Part shown: positions 1-8,832 of the stretch, piece after piece | Position numbering within the stretch: the first letter of the stretch is position 1 | Layout: the number at the start of each line of letters is the position of its first letter | Assembly (NCBI GenBank): GCA_963529855.1 | Contig: CAURZK010000001.1 | Location: 124,001 to 188,000, forward strand | DNA from: 34-65-8 sp963529855 | Lineage (GTDB): Bacteria > Pseudomonadota > Alphaproteobacteria > Sphingomonadales > Sphingomonadaceae | Direction: 5' to 3' | Length of the DNA stretch: 64,000 bases | Program-made: the position numbers and the translations under genes | The notes under the pieces: generated by a model | Databases searched by the model: none | Told to the model about the DNA's origin: nothing | What the model saw: only the letters and a program-made list of their open reading frames with translations

Positions 1-386
1 CGGTCGACGACCTCGTCAAGATGGGCAAGTCGTCGCAGGCGCGGATCGACGAGATCGTGGCACGTACCCGTTCCGGCGGCGGCGAGATCGTCGGCCTGCT
101 CAAGACCGGGAGCGCTTACTACGCCCCCGCCACCAGCGCGATCGCGATGGCCGAAGCCTATCTGGGCGACCAGAAGCGCATCCTGCCGAGCGCGGTCTAT
201 GTCGACGGCAAGTACGGCCTCGACGGGCTGTATGTCGGCGTGCCGACCGTGATCGGCGCCGGCGGCGCGGAGGAGGTGATCGAGATCGCGCTCGACGACG
301 AAGCGAAGCAGAACTTCCAGGTCAGCGTCGACGCGGTCAAGGAACTGCTGGTGGCGTGCAAGGGTATCGACCCGAGCCTGAACTGA
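1..386 (+). CDS. mdh: malate dehydrogenase, 3' end (partial)
   Basis: The 5' part lies outside the window; the open frame enters at base 3. The visible 127 residues are the C-terminal catalytic/substrate domain of an LDH-type malate dehydrogenase, which interconverts malate and oxaloacetate with NAD in the cytosol. Family-typical segments seen are LKTGSAYYAPATSAIAMAEA and YGLDGLYVGVPTVIGAGG, followed by the usual C-terminal helix ending GIDPSLN. It runs in the same direction as sucD, which starts 97 bases downstream, fitting the alphaproteobacterial mdh-suc cluster. The active-site His region is not in the window. Identity is secure from the conserved segments. Confidence 0.95.
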   Translation, partial: VDDLVKMGKSSQARIDEIVARTRSGGGEIVGLLKTGSAYYAPATSAIAMAEAYLGDQKRILPSAVYVDGKYGLDGLYVGVPTVIGAGGAEEVIEIALDDEAKQNFQVSVDAVKELLVACKGIDPSLN

Positions 387-394
387 TCCCGTTG

Positions 395-464
395 CCCCGG
401 CGAAGGTCGGGGCCGCGCCGCAAGGTGCAAGATTGCCGAGAGCGATCCCAGCTTTTGCCGGGAT
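395..464. repeat. two adjacent short palindromic repeats between mdh and sucD
   Basis: Two imperfect inverted repeats lie in the 97-base gap: positions 395-412 (CCCCGG...TCGGGG) and 445-464 (ATCCC...GGGAT). They resemble the interspersed GATCCC/GGGATGAC palindromes common in sphingomonad intergenic DNA. A related sequence occurs near 20341-20358. They could act as RNA stability hairpins; there is no T-run, so an intrinsic terminator is unlikely. Confidence 0.5.
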
Positions 465-483
465 GACGTCAAAGGACCAAAGA

Positions 484-1374
484 ATGAGCATCCTCGTCGA
501 CAAGAACACCAAGGTCATCACCCAGGGCATGACGGGTGACACCGGCACGTTCCACACCCAGCAGGCGCTGGCTTACGGCACGCAGATGGTGGGTGGCGTG
601 ACCCCGGGTAAAGGCGGCACCACGCATATCGGGCTGCCGGTGTTCGACACCGTGGCGCAGGCGAAGGATGCGACCGGAGCGACCGCGAGCTGCATCTACG
701 TGCCGCCGCCGTTCGCCGCGGATTCGATTCTCGAGGCGATTGAGGCGGAAATCCCGCTGATCGTCTGCATCACCGAAGGCATTCCCGTGCTCGACATGGT
801 CCGCGTCAAGCGCTCGCTCTCGGGCAGCAAGTCGCGCCTGATCGGCCCCAACTGCCCCGGCGTGCTGACGCCCGGCGAATGCAAGATCGGCATCATGCCG
901 GGCTCGATCTTCAAGAAGGGTTCGGTCGGCGTCGTCAGCCGTTCGGGCACACTGACCTATGAAGCCGTGCACCAGACCACCATGGTCGGCCTGGGCCAGA
1001 CCACCGCGGTCGGCATCGGCGGCGATCCGGTCAACGGTACGAATTTCATCGACGTGCTTGACCTGTTCCTCGACGATCCCGAAACCAAGTCGATCATCAT
1101 GATCGGCGAGATCGGCGGCAGCGCCGAGGAAGAAGCCGCAGAATTCATCGCGGAGCAGGCGAAGAAGGGCCGCAAGAAGCCGATGGTCGGCTTCATCGCA
1201 GGCCTTACCGCCCCTCCAGGTCGCCGCATGGGTCACGCAGGCGCGATCGTTTCAGGCGGCCAAGGCGGCGCGGAAGACAAGATCGCCGCGATGGAAGCAG
1301 CCGGCATCCGCGTCTCGCCTTCGCCCAGCGAACTGGGCACCACGCTCGATGCACTGCTGAAGGAACTCGCCTGA
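484..1374 (+). CDS. sucD: succinyl-CoA synthetase (ADP-forming) alpha subunit
   Basis: The alpha subunit carries the CoA-binding fold and the phosphohistidine of succinyl-CoA synthetase (succinyl-CoA + ADP + Pi to succinate + ATP). The 296-residue length is normal. Seen: the N-terminal segment MSILVDKNTKVITQGMTG, the SRSGTLTYEAV segment, and the active-site histidine at residue 251 in RRMGHAGAIVSGG. The ATG at 484 matches the family N-terminus and has AAAGGA upstream; a longer in-frame reading from 433 runs through the repeat region and is rejected. The beta subunit gene sucC is not between mdh and sucD, where many alphaproteobacteria carry it, so it must lie elsewhere. Confidence 0.97.
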   Translation: MSILVDKNTKVITQGMTGDTGTFHTQQALAYGTQMVGGVTPGKGGTTHIGLPVFDTVAQAKDATGATASCIYVPPPFAADSILEAIEAEIPLIVCITEGIPVLDMVRVKRSLSGSKSRLIGPNCPGVLTPGECKIGIMPGSIFKKGSVGVVSRSGTLTYEAVHQTTMVGLGQTTAVGIGGDPVNGTNFIDVLDLFLDDPETKSIIMIGEIGGSAEEEAAEFIAEQAKKGRKKPMVGFIAGLTAPPGRRMGHAGAIVSGGQGGAEDKIAAMEAAGIRVSPSPSELGTTLDALLKELA

Positions 1375-1380
1375 CCTGAC

Positions 1381-1413
1381 GCACTGCGCGTCTCCTCCTT
1401 GGGAGCGCAGTGC
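1381..1413 (+). other. intercistronic hairpin between sucD and sucA
   Basis: GCACTGCG (1381-1388) pairs exactly with CGCAGTGC (1406-1413), with a further partly paired loop. Only a weak T-stretch follows, so this may be an RNA processing or stability element or a leaky terminator that sets sucD:sucA stoichiometry. It begins 6 bases after the sucD stop. Confidence 0.5.
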
Positions 1414-1452
1414 CGTTTCGGTCATTGGGGTCCACGTGAGGTAACCCGGCCA

Positions 1453-4287
1453 ATGGGCAACGAACACCAGAATTTCCTCCCCGAGCTTTCCGATCAGGAA
1501 GGCCCGCAGCCCGGCCCGTCATGGGCCAATCAGCGCTGGGCCCAGCGCGAGGCGGAGGGGGATTTCACCCAGGCGCTCGACCCGACCGCGATGAAGATCG
1601 CGGTGGCCCAGGCAGCCGAGAAAGCCGGCAAGCCCGCCGATCCCAAGGCGATCGAGCAGGCGGCAGCGGATTCGATCCGCGCAATGCTGCTGCTGCGCAC
1701 CTATCGCGTACGCGGGCATCTGGCCGCCGATCTCGACCCGCTCGGCCTGTCGAAGCAGGAACTGCCTGCCGACCTCGATCCCGAATACCACGGCTTCACC
1801 GGCGAGGCGCTGGATCGTCCGGTCTATCTCGGCGGCAACCTCGGCCTCGAATGGACCACGGTGCGCGAACTGGTCGAGATCCTGCGCCGCAATTACTGCG
1901 GCAAGATCGGCTTCGAATACATGCACATCTCGGACGTGGAGGAGCGCCGCTTCATCCAGGACCGGATCGAAGGGGGCGACAAGTCGATCGACTTCACCCC
2001 CGAGGGCAAGCAGGCGATCCTCGGCGCGGTGATCCGCGGCGAGCAGTACGAGAAGTTCCTCGGCAAGAAATATGTCGGCACCAAGCGTTTCGGCCTCGAC
2101 GGCGGCGAAGCGATGATCCCGGCGCTGGAAGCCGTGATCAAGTACGGCGGCAGCCGGGGCGTAAAGGAAATCGTCTACGGCATGGCGCACCGCGGGCGGC
2201 TTAACGTCCTCGCGAACGTGCTGGCCAAGCCCTACCGCGTGATCTTCCACGAATTTTCCGGCGGCACCGCCAATCCGGAGGATGTCGGCGGATCGGGCGA
2301 CGTGAAATACCACCTGGGCACCTCGACCGACCGTGAATTCGACGGGATCAAGGTGCATATGAGCCTGGTCCCCAACCCCAGCCACCTCGAAACGGTGGAC
2401 CCGATCGTGCTGGGCAAGACCCGCGCCCAGCAGGCGTTCCGCGACGACATCGGCCAGGGCAAGCACAAGCAGGTCCTGCCGGTGCTGATCCACGGCGACG
2501 CGGCGTTTGCCGGGCAAGGCATCGTGTGGGAGTGTTTCGGCTTTTCCGGGGTGCGCGGCTACAATACCGGTGGCTGCATCCACTTCGTCATCAACAACCA
2601 GATCGGGTTTACCACAAGCCCGCAGTTCAGCCGCGGGTCGCCCTACCCGTCCGACGTTGCGAAGGGTGTTCAGGCGCCGATCCTGCACGTCAACGGCGAT
2701 GATCCCGAAGCAGTGACCTTCGCGTGCAAGCTGGCGATCGACTACCGCCAGACTTTTGGCCGCGACGTGGTCGTCGACATGTGGTGCTACCGCCGGTTCG
2801 GCCATAACGAGGGGGACGAGCCGAGCTTCACCCAGCCGCTGATGTACGCCCGGATCAAGGCGCATCCGCGCGTGTCGGAGCTCTATTCCGCGCGCCTGCT
2901 CGAACAGGGCGTCATCGACAAGGACTATGCCTCCGAAGTCGAGATGCGCTTCACCCAGACGCTGGAACAGGAATTCGAAGGCGCCAAGAGCTACAAGGCC
3001 AACGAGGCCGACTGGTTCGCCGGGCGCTGGAGCGGGCTCCATGCCCCGGCAGACCCGGAAACCGCGCGCCGCAACGTGCCCACCGGGATCGAGCAGAAGC
3101 TGTTCGACAGCCTGGGCCGCACGCTGACGACCGTGCCCGACAGCATTACGATCCACAAGACGCTCGCCCGCGTGCTCGACGCCAAGCGCGAGATGTTTGC
3201 CAGCGGCACCGGGTTCGATTGGGCAACGGCCGAAGCGCTGGCGTTTGGATCGCTGCTGTCCGAAGGATTTGGCGTGCGCCTGTCCGGCCAGGATTCCGGT
3301 CGCGGCACGTTCAGCCAGCGTCACGCGGTGTGGGTCGACCAGACCGACGAGCACAAGTACATTCCGCTGACCACCGTGCCGCACGGGCACTTCGAAGTCC
3401 ACGACAGCCCCCTGAGCGAGTATGGCGTGCTCGGGTTCGAATACGGCTATGCCAGCGCCGATCCGAAATCGCTGGTGCTGTGGGAAGCGCAGTTCGGCGA
3501 TTTCGCCAATGGCGCGCAGATCGTCATCGATCAGTACATCGCCGCCTCCGAAGCCAAATGGCTGCGCGCCAACGGCCTCGTCATGCTGCTGCCGCATGGG
3601 TACGAAGGTCAGGGGCCGGAGCACAGTTCGGCGCGGCTCGAACGGTTCCTGCAGCTTTGCGCGCAGGACAACATGCAGGTGTGCAACATCACCTCGCCGG
3701 CAAACTATTTCCACGTCCTGCGCCGGCAGATGCACCGCCCGTTCCGCAAGCCGCTGATCATCATGACGCCCAAGTCGCTGCTGCGCCATCCGCAGGCCAA
3801 GAGCGAGGCGCGCGACTTCGTTGGCGAGGGGCATTTCATGCGGATCCTGTCCGACCGCAACGGTGCGGCGGACGATGCGACCCGCAAGGTGATCCTTTGT
3901 TCGGGCAAGGTCGCATACGATCTGATGGAAGCGCGCGATGCCGCCGGGATCGACGATACGCAGATCATTCGCATCGAGCAGCTTTACCCCTTCCCCGGCG
4001 AACCGCTTGCCGCGCGCCTCGCGCGCATGCCCAATCTGGATGAAGTCGTCTGGTGCCAGGAAGAACCGCGCAACAACGGTTCGTGGTTCTTCGTCGAACC
4101 ACTGATCGAGGAAGCGCTGGCTGCAGCGAAATCTTCGGTCGATCGGGCGCGCTATGCCGGGCGCATCGCCAGTGCATCGCCCGCCACCGGTCTCGCCAAG
4201 CGGCACGAAAGCGAACAGGGCGCGTTGATCGGCAATGCGCTCGGCCTGTCGGTCCGCAATGAAATCCGCCGTCGAAAGAAGGCCTGA
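1453..4287 (+). CDS. sucA: 2-oxoglutarate dehydrogenase E1 component
   Basis: Thiamine-diphosphate-dependent E1 decarboxylates 2-oxoglutarate and transfers succinyl to the lipoyl arm of SucB. At 944 residues it is full length. Seen: the N-terminal helix that docks E2 (FLPELSDQEG), the substrate/ThDP segment YGMAHRGRLNVLANVL, the ThDP-Mg region GDAAFAGQGIVWE with NNQIGFTTSP, and the transketolase-like C-terminal half (EFGVLGFEYG-type segment, ending RRRKKA). The ATG at 1453 has GAGGT 9-10 bases upstream and starts the family-typical MGNEHQNF; the ORF could extend to 1399 but that region has no homology-like sequence. It is followed by sucB after 10 bases. Confidence 0.97.
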   Translation: MGNEHQNFLPELSDQEGPQPGPSWANQRWAQREAEGDFTQALDPTAMKIAVAQAAEKAGKPADPKAIEQAAADSIRAMLLLRTYRVRGHLAADLDPLGLSKQELPADLDPEYHGFTGEALDRPVYLGGNLGLEWTTVRELVEILRRNYCGKIGFEYMHISDVEERRFIQDRIEGGDKSIDFTPEGKQAILGAVIRGEQYEKFLGKKYVGTKRFGLDGGEAMIPALEAVIKYGGSRGVKEIVYGMAHRGRLNVLANVLAKPYRVIFHEFSGGTANPEDVGGSGDVKYHLGTSTDREFDGIKVHMSLVPNPSHLETVDPIVLGKTRAQQAFRDDIGQGKHKQVLPVLIHGDAAFAGQGIVWECFGFSGVRGYNTGGCIHFVINNQIGFTTSPQFSRGSPYPSDVAKGVQAPILHVNGDDPEAVTFACKLAIDYRQTFGRDVVVDMWCYRRFGHNEGDEPSFTQPLMYARIKAHPRVSELYSARLLEQGVIDKDYASEVEMRFTQTLEQEFEGAKSYKANEADWFAGRWSGLHAPADPETARRNVPTGIEQKLFDSLGRTLTTVPDSITIHKTLARVLDAKREMFASGTGFDWATAEALAFGSLLSEGFGVRLSGQDSGRGTFSQRHAVWVDQTDEHKYIPLTTVPHGHFEVHDSPLSEYGVLGFEYGYASADPKSLVLWEAQFGDFANGAQIVIDQYIAASEAKWLRANGLVMLLPHGYEGQGPEHSSARLERFLQLCAQDNMQVCNITSPANYFHVLRRQMHRPFRKPLIIMTPKSLLRHPQAKSEARDFVGEGHFMRILSDRNGAADDATRKVILCSGKVAYDLMEARDAAGIDDTQIIRIEQLYPFPGEPLAARLARMPNLDEVVWCQEEPRNNGSWFFVEPLIEEALAAAKSSVDRARYAGRIASASPATGLAKRHESEQGALIGNALGLSVRNEIRRRKKA

Positions 4288-4297
4288 GGAAACTGTA

Positions 4298-5548
4298 ATG
4301 AGCACGGAAATCAAGGTCCCCACGCTCGGTGAATCGGTCACCGAAGGCACGATCGGCGAATGGCTGAAGAAGCCGGGCGACGCGGTAAAGGTGGACGAGC
4401 CCATCGCCAGCCTGGAAACCGACAAGGTTGCTGTCGAGGTGCCAAGCCCGGTCGCGGGCGTCATCGGCGAATTGAAGGCCGAAGTCGGCGATACCGTGGC
4501 CGTGGGCGCAGTGATCGCGACCGTGCTGGACGATGTGGCTGCGGGTGAAAGCACCGATGTGCAGCCGCGCGAGGCGGCCCAGCCCAAGGCTGAACAGGCA
4601 CCCAAGGCGACTGCGCCCGCCCCCGCGGAAGGCGATGCGCAGACCCTTAGCCCCGCGGTACGCCGCGCGGTGCTGGAACACGGTGTCGATCCAAGCTCCA
4701 TCAAGGGCAGCGGCAAGGATGGCCGTTTGACCAAGGAAGACGTACTCGCCGCCGCCAAGGCAAAGGGCGAAGCGCCGGCGGCTACCTCCGCTGCGGCCTC
4801 GACAACGGCTCAGGCCGAGCCCGCCGCCAGCCGACCGGCCACCGGCGAACGGCGCGAGGAACGCGTCAAGATGACGCGGATGCGGCAGACGATCGCCAAG
4901 CGCCTCAAGAGCGCGCAGGATACGGCCGCACTCCTCACCACCTTCAACGACTGCGACATGAGCGCGGTGATCGAGGCACGCGAGAAGTACAAGGACGTGT
5001 TCGCCCAGAAGCACGGCATCAAGCTCGGCTTCATGTCGTTCTTCGCCAAGGCTTCGTGCCTGGCGCTGAAGGACATTCCGGCCGTCAACGCGCAGATCGA
5101 CGGCGACGAGATCATCTACCATGATTACGTCGACATTTCGGTGGCGGTCTCGGCCCCCAACGGGCTGGTCGTTCCGGTGGTGCGCGATGCCCATGCCAAG
5201 GGCTTCGCGCAGATCGAGAAGGACATCGCCGATTTCGGCAAGCGCGCCAAGGACGGCACGCTGACGATGGAAGACATGAAGGGCGGCACCTTCACCATTT
5301 CCAACGGCGGCGTGTTCGGCGGGCTCATGTCGACGCCGATCATCAACCCGCCGCAAAGCGCCGTGCTGGGCCTCCACCGGATCGAGGACCGCCCGGTCGT
5401 GCGCGACGGGCAGATCGTGATCCGCCCGATGATGTACATCGCGCTCAGCTACGACCACCGTCTGATCGACGGGCGCGAGGCGGTGACGGCACTGAAGACG
5501 ATCAAGGAAGCGATCGAAGATCCGACGCGCCTGCTGATCGACCTGTGA
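4298..5548 (+). CDS. sucB: 2-oxoglutarate dehydrogenase E2, dihydrolipoyl succinyltransferase
   Basis: The E2 core of the complex transfers succinyl from lipoate to CoA. The 416 residues show an N-terminal lipoyl domain with the modified lysine at residue 43 (SLETDKVAVEVPSP), an Ala/Pro-rich linker, a peripheral subunit-binding domain (SPAVRRAVLEHGVDPSSIKG), a second Ala-rich linker, and the catalytic domain ending in the SYDHRLIDG motif that bears the catalytic His. The ATG at 4298 is preceded by GAGGA from the sucA stop region. The stop overlaps the next start by one base (TGATG), indicating translational coupling to the small lipoprotein gene. Confidence 0.97.
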   Translation: MSTEIKVPTLGESVTEGTIGEWLKKPGDAVKVDEPIASLETDKVAVEVPSPVAGVIGELKAEVGDTVAVGAVIATVLDDVAAGESTDVQPREAAQPKAEQAPKATAPAPAEGDAQTLSPAVRRAVLEHGVDPSSIKGSGKDGRLTKEDVLAAAKAKGEAPAATSAAASTTAQAEPAASRPATGERREERVKMTRMRQTIAKRLKSAQDTAALLTTFNDCDMSAVIEAREKYKDVFAQKHGIKLGFMSFFAKASCLALKDIPAVNAQIDGDEIIYHDYVDISVAVSAPNGLVVPVVRDAHAKGFAQIEKDIADFGKRAKDGTLTMEDMKGGTFTISNGGVFGGLMSTPIINPPQSAVLGLHRIEDRPVVRDGQIVIRPMMYIALSYDHRLIDGREAVTALKTIKEAIEDPTRLLIDL

Positions 5549-5895
5549 TGGCGAACACCGCAAACCTTACCTTGGCGAAGTCGGCTGCGATCGCCCTGGC
5601 CATGCTGGCGCTGACCGGTTGCGATGCCGCGCAACAGATCGCGGGCGAGGCAATGCAGGGCGAGGTGCGCAACGCGGTTGCCGCCCAGTGCGAACAGGTG
5701 GCCGAAGGTGCTGGTATCGTGGCAGGCCGGGTGACCGAAGTTTGCCGGTGCAGCGCCGACACGTTCATGGCCGATAGCGATCTGACGCTGGAAGACGTGA
5801 GCCGTGAACGCATCGAAGGAATCGTCAACGCCTGCGCCAAGAGCACCGCGGGCGGAAATTGGAACGCAGTGCCAGCGGAGGAAAACGGTGGCTGA
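5548..5895 (+). CDS. small lipoprotein of unknown function inside the suc operon
   Basis: This 115-residue protein has a lipoprotein signal (hydrophobic AAIALAMLALTGC with the lipobox LTGC, about residue 25). The mature part has three further cysteines (AAQCEQ, VCRCS) and one near the C-terminus (NACAKS). No family is recognised. The start ATG overlaps the sucB stop by one base and its 3' end overlaps the lpd GTG start by 8 bases, so it is translated within the operon. An envelope lipoprotein between E2 and E3 genes is functionally unexpected. A short acyl-carrier-like or DUF assignment cannot be made by eye. Confidence 0.8.
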   Translation: MANTANLTLAKSAAIALAMLALTGCDAAQQIAGEAMQGEVRNAVAAQCEQVAEGAGIVAGRVTEVCRCSADTFMADSDLTLEDVSRERIEGIVNACAKSTAGGNWNAVPAEENGG

Positions 5896-7291
5896 CCACA
5901 ATTACGACTACGACGTTCTCGTTATTGGTGCCGGCCCGGGCGGCTATGTCGCCGCGATCCGTGCAGCCCAGTTGGGCCTCAAGACCGCGTGCGCGGAAAG
6001 CCGTGCGACGCTGGGCGGCACTTGCCTCAACGTGGGATGCATTCCGTCAAAGGCGATGCTTCACGCGAGCGAGTATTTCGACGCGGCCCGGAACGGCGCA
6101 ATGGCCGACATGGGCATCGAGGTGGAGCCCCGGCTCAACCTCGACAAGATGCACGCCCAGCGCCTCGATGCGGTCGGCGGCCTTACCAAGGGCATCGAGT
6201 TCCTGTTCAAGAAGAACAAGGTGGAGTGGAAAAAGGGCCGCGCCAGCTTCATCGACGCGCACACCGTGGACATCGGCGGCGAAAAGGTCACTGCGAAAGA
6301 CGTGGTGATCGCGACCGGATCTTCCGTGACGCCGCTGCCCGGGGTGGAAGTCGACAATGACCGGCAGGTGGTGGTCGATTCGACTGGCGCGCTCGAACTG
6401 AAGGCAGTGCCGAAAAAGATGGTCGTCATCGGTGGCGGCGTGATCGGGCTGGAACTCGGTTCGGTCTGGCGGCGGCTTGGCGCGGAAGTGATCGTGGTCG
6501 AATTTCTCGACCAGCTGCTCCCCGGCATGGATATGGACATCCGCAAGGAAGCGGCCAAGATCTTCAAGAAGCAGGGCATGGAACTGCGCCTTGGCACCAA
6601 GGTCACCGGGTGCACCGTCGATGGCGGGACAGCGACGCTGACGCTCGAACCCGCCGCTGGCGGCGAAGCGACGACGCTGGAGGCGGACTGCGTGCTCGTT
6701 TCGATCGGTCGGCGCCCGAATACCGAGGGGCTTGGCCTCGAAAACATCGGGCTGGAGCTCAACCAGCGCGGCCAGATCGAAACGGACCATGATTTCCGGA
6801 CCAAGGTGGACGGGGTCTGGGCCATCGGTGACGTCATCCCCGGCCCGATGCTTGCCCATAAGGCAGAGGACGAAGGCATTGCCTGCGCCGAAAACATCGC
6901 CGGCCAGACCGGCATCGTGAACCATGCGATCATTCCCGGCGTCGTCTACACCTGGCCCGAGATCGCCGGCGTTGGCCTGACCGAGGACGAGGCCAAGGCC
7001 AAGGGCGCGGTCAAGGTCGGCAAGTTCCCGATGATGGCCAACAGCCGCGCCAAGACCAATCACGAACCCGACGGCTTCGTGAAGGTGATCGCCGACGCGG
7101 AAAGTGACCGGGTCCTGGGCGTATGGTGCATTGCCAGCGTCGCAGGCACGATGATCGCCCAGGCCGCGCAGGCGATGGAATTCGGCGCGACGAGCGAGGA
7201 CATCGCCTACACTTGCCACGCCCACCCGACGCATAGCGAAGCGATCAAGGAAGCGGCGATGGCGGTGACCGGCAAACCGATCCACATGTAG
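5888..7291 (+). CDS. lpd: dihydrolipoyl dehydrogenase (E3)
   Basis: This FAD flavoprotein reoxidises dihydrolipoamide with NAD+ for 2-oxoacid dehydrogenase complexes. Its 467 residues show the FAD motif VIGAGPGGYVAA, the redox-active disulfide GGTCLNVGCIPSK (Cys46 and Cys51), the NAD-binding VIGGGVIGLELGSVW, the second FAD motif WAIGDVIPGPMLAHKAEDEG, and the C-terminal His-Glu pair in HAHPTHSEA. The GTG start at 5888 is chosen because GGAGGAAAA lies just upstream and the homologous N-terminus begins there; a longer frame from 5804 reads through the lipoprotein gene. It closes the suc operon and is followed by a lipoprotein gene 59 bases later. Confidence 0.97.
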   Translation: MADHNYDYDVLVIGAGPGGYVAAIRAAQLGLKTACAESRATLGGTCLNVGCIPSKAMLHASEYFDAARNGAMADMGIEVEPRLNLDKMHAQRLDAVGGLTKGIEFLFKKNKVEWKKGRASFIDAHTVDIGGEKVTAKDVVIATGSSVTPLPGVEVDNDRQVVVDSTGALELKAVPKKMVVIGGGVIGLELGSVWRRLGAEVIVVEFLDQLLPGMDMDIRKEAAKIFKKQGMELRLGTKVTGCTVDGGTATLTLEPAAGGEATTLEADCVLVSIGRRPNTEGLGLENIGLELNQRGQIETDHDFRTKVDGVWAIGDVIPGPMLAHKAEDEGIACAENIAGQTGIVNHAIIPGVVYTWPEIAGVGLTEDEAKAKGAVKVGKFPMMANSRAKTNHEPDGFVKVIADAESDRVLGVWCIASVAGTMIAQAAQAMEFGATSEDIAYTCHAHPTHSEAIKEAAMAVTGKPIHM

Positions 7292-7350
7292 GCGGAACCG
7301 CCGCCCCCCTCGCCGGTTGTGGCCCCGACAGCATCAGGGGCATCAAGGGC

Positions 7351-8832
7351 ATGATTTCAGGGGGACGGCGCGGTATCGCGGTGTTGGCGGTGGGGTGCAT
7401 GGCGCTGGCGGCTTGCAAGAGCGGTACGCCAAGCGGCCCGCCGCCGCGCGCAAGCGACACGATCCAGGTGCCGGCGCAGGATTCGGTCATCGCAGTACCT
7501 GTCACCGCCGACCTGTCGGGCCTTGCCCGGCAGCTCGAGGCCGAAATACCGCGCCAGCTGTGGACCATCGACGAGCGAGGACAGACCTGCGTCCCGTCCG
7601 AACGCATCAAGGTCGCCTTCGTCAAGCTCAAGACCCCGACGCTGAAATGCGACATCAGCGGCACGGTGACGCGCGGCGCGCTGACCCTGTCAGGTCGCGG
7701 ACAGGACATCGTCGTGACAATGCCGATCCGCGCGGTCGTGCGCGCGAAGGATATCGGCGGCATCCTGAGACAGGAAACCGCAACGGCCAACGCGCAGGTT
7801 CGCGCGGTAGCGCGCCTGTCGCTCGACGACCGATGGAACCCGCGCGCGACGATGAACATCGAATACGACTGGACCGATGCACCCCACGTCGATTTCCTCG
7901 GGCAGAGGATCGAATTCACCAACGCCGCCGACAGCAAGCTCAAGGGTATCGTTACGCGGCTTGAACGCACGCTGCCGCACGAACTGGCCAAGCTCAACCT
8001 GCGCGCCGATATCGAGCGTTTGTGGGGACAGGCGTTCACCTCGTTGCAGCTCAACCGCGCCAACCCGCCTGTATGGATGCGGATCACGCCGCAGCAGCTG
8101 CAGTACGGCGGCTACACCATCAACGGCCGGCGGCTGGAACTGCGGCTGGGGATGAAGGCACGGACCGAAACTTTCGTCGGCGACCGGCCCGAAGATCCTG
8201 CGCGCACGCCCCTGCCCCCGCTGGCACGATTGGCGGAAGCGCCGGGCAAACTGATGTTCTTTGTGCCGGTCATCGCCGATTATGACGAACTCGAACCGGT
8301 GATCGCCCGGGCGCTGGTCAAACGCTCTGCGCGGCCTTTCGAAGTGCCAGGCATTGGATTGGTCGACGCCAAATTCGGCGCGGTCGAGGCCTATGGTTCG
8401 ACCAATGGACGCGTCGCGGTGGGCGTGACCTTCACTGCAAAGCAGCGCGAAGGCAACGTCGGCAGCGCCAAGGGCAGGATCTGGCTGACCGGCGTCCCCG
8501 TCAACCGCCCCGGATCGCGGGAGGTCGGCTTCTCGCAGGTCGAAATCACCGGCGATACCGACCGGGCCGACGCCGATCTGCTGCTCGCATTGGCCAATTC
8601 GCCGGGATTTTCGCAGACGATCGGCGGAGCACTGGCGCAGAATTTCGAACGCGATTACGATGAACTGATGCGCAAGGTCGCAACCGCTATCGAGAGCAAG
8701 CGCGAAGGCGATCTGCTGATCCGCGCCCGGATAGAGGACGTGCGTACCGGCAAGCTCAAGGCCGCCGGTCAGGGGCTCTACCTGCCCGTATGGGGCACCG
8801 GCACGGCCGATATCCGCCTGGCTCCCAGCTGA
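7351..8832 (+). CDS. DUF4403-family lipoprotein
   Basis: The 493-residue protein carries a lipoprotein signal peptide (GIAVLAVGCMALAAC, lipobox LAAC near residue 22) and a long beta-rich mature domain. The pattern of repeated amphipathic beta segments, the central PPVWMRITPQQLQYGGYTI region and the overall length match DUF4403, an envelope family of unknown function common in alphaproteobacteria. It is expected at the inner leaflet of the outer membrane or the periplasmic face. The next gene overlaps its 3' end by 43 bases. The family assignment is by resemblance, not a search. Confidence 0.75.
   Translation: MISGGRRGIAVLAVGCMALAACKSGTPSGPPPRASDTIQVPAQDSVIAVPVTADLSGLARQLEAEIPRQLWTIDERGQTCVPSERIKVAFVKLKTPTLKCDISGTVTRGALTLSGRGQDIVVTMPIRAVVRAKDIGGILRQETATANAQVRAVARLSLDDRWNPRATMNIEYDWTDAPHVDFLGQRIEFTNAADSKLKGIVTRLERTLPHELAKLNLRADIERLWGQAFTSLQLNRANPPVWMRITPQQLQYGGYTINGRRLELRLGMKARTETFVGDRPEDPARTPLPPLARLAEAPGKLMFFVPVIADYDELEPVIARALVKRSARPFEVPGIGLVDAKFGAVEAYGSTNGRVAVGVTFTAKQREGNVGSAKGRIWLTGVPVNRPGSREVGFSQVEITGDTDRADADLLLALANSPGFSQTIGGALAQNFERDYDELMRKVATAIESKREGDLLIRARIEDVRTGKLKAAGQGLYLPVWGTGTADIRLAPS

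Noticed and set aside
1519..4758. Very long open frame (1079 residues) antisense to sucA and sucB
   Set aside because: It lies opposite well-conserved SucA/SucB coding sequence in GC-rich DNA, where antisense frames stay open by codon bias. Its translation has no recognisable domain.
3965..5563. Minus-strand open frame over sucB
   Set aside because: Antisense shadow of a canonical gene; Arg/His/Asp-rich with no signal or motif.
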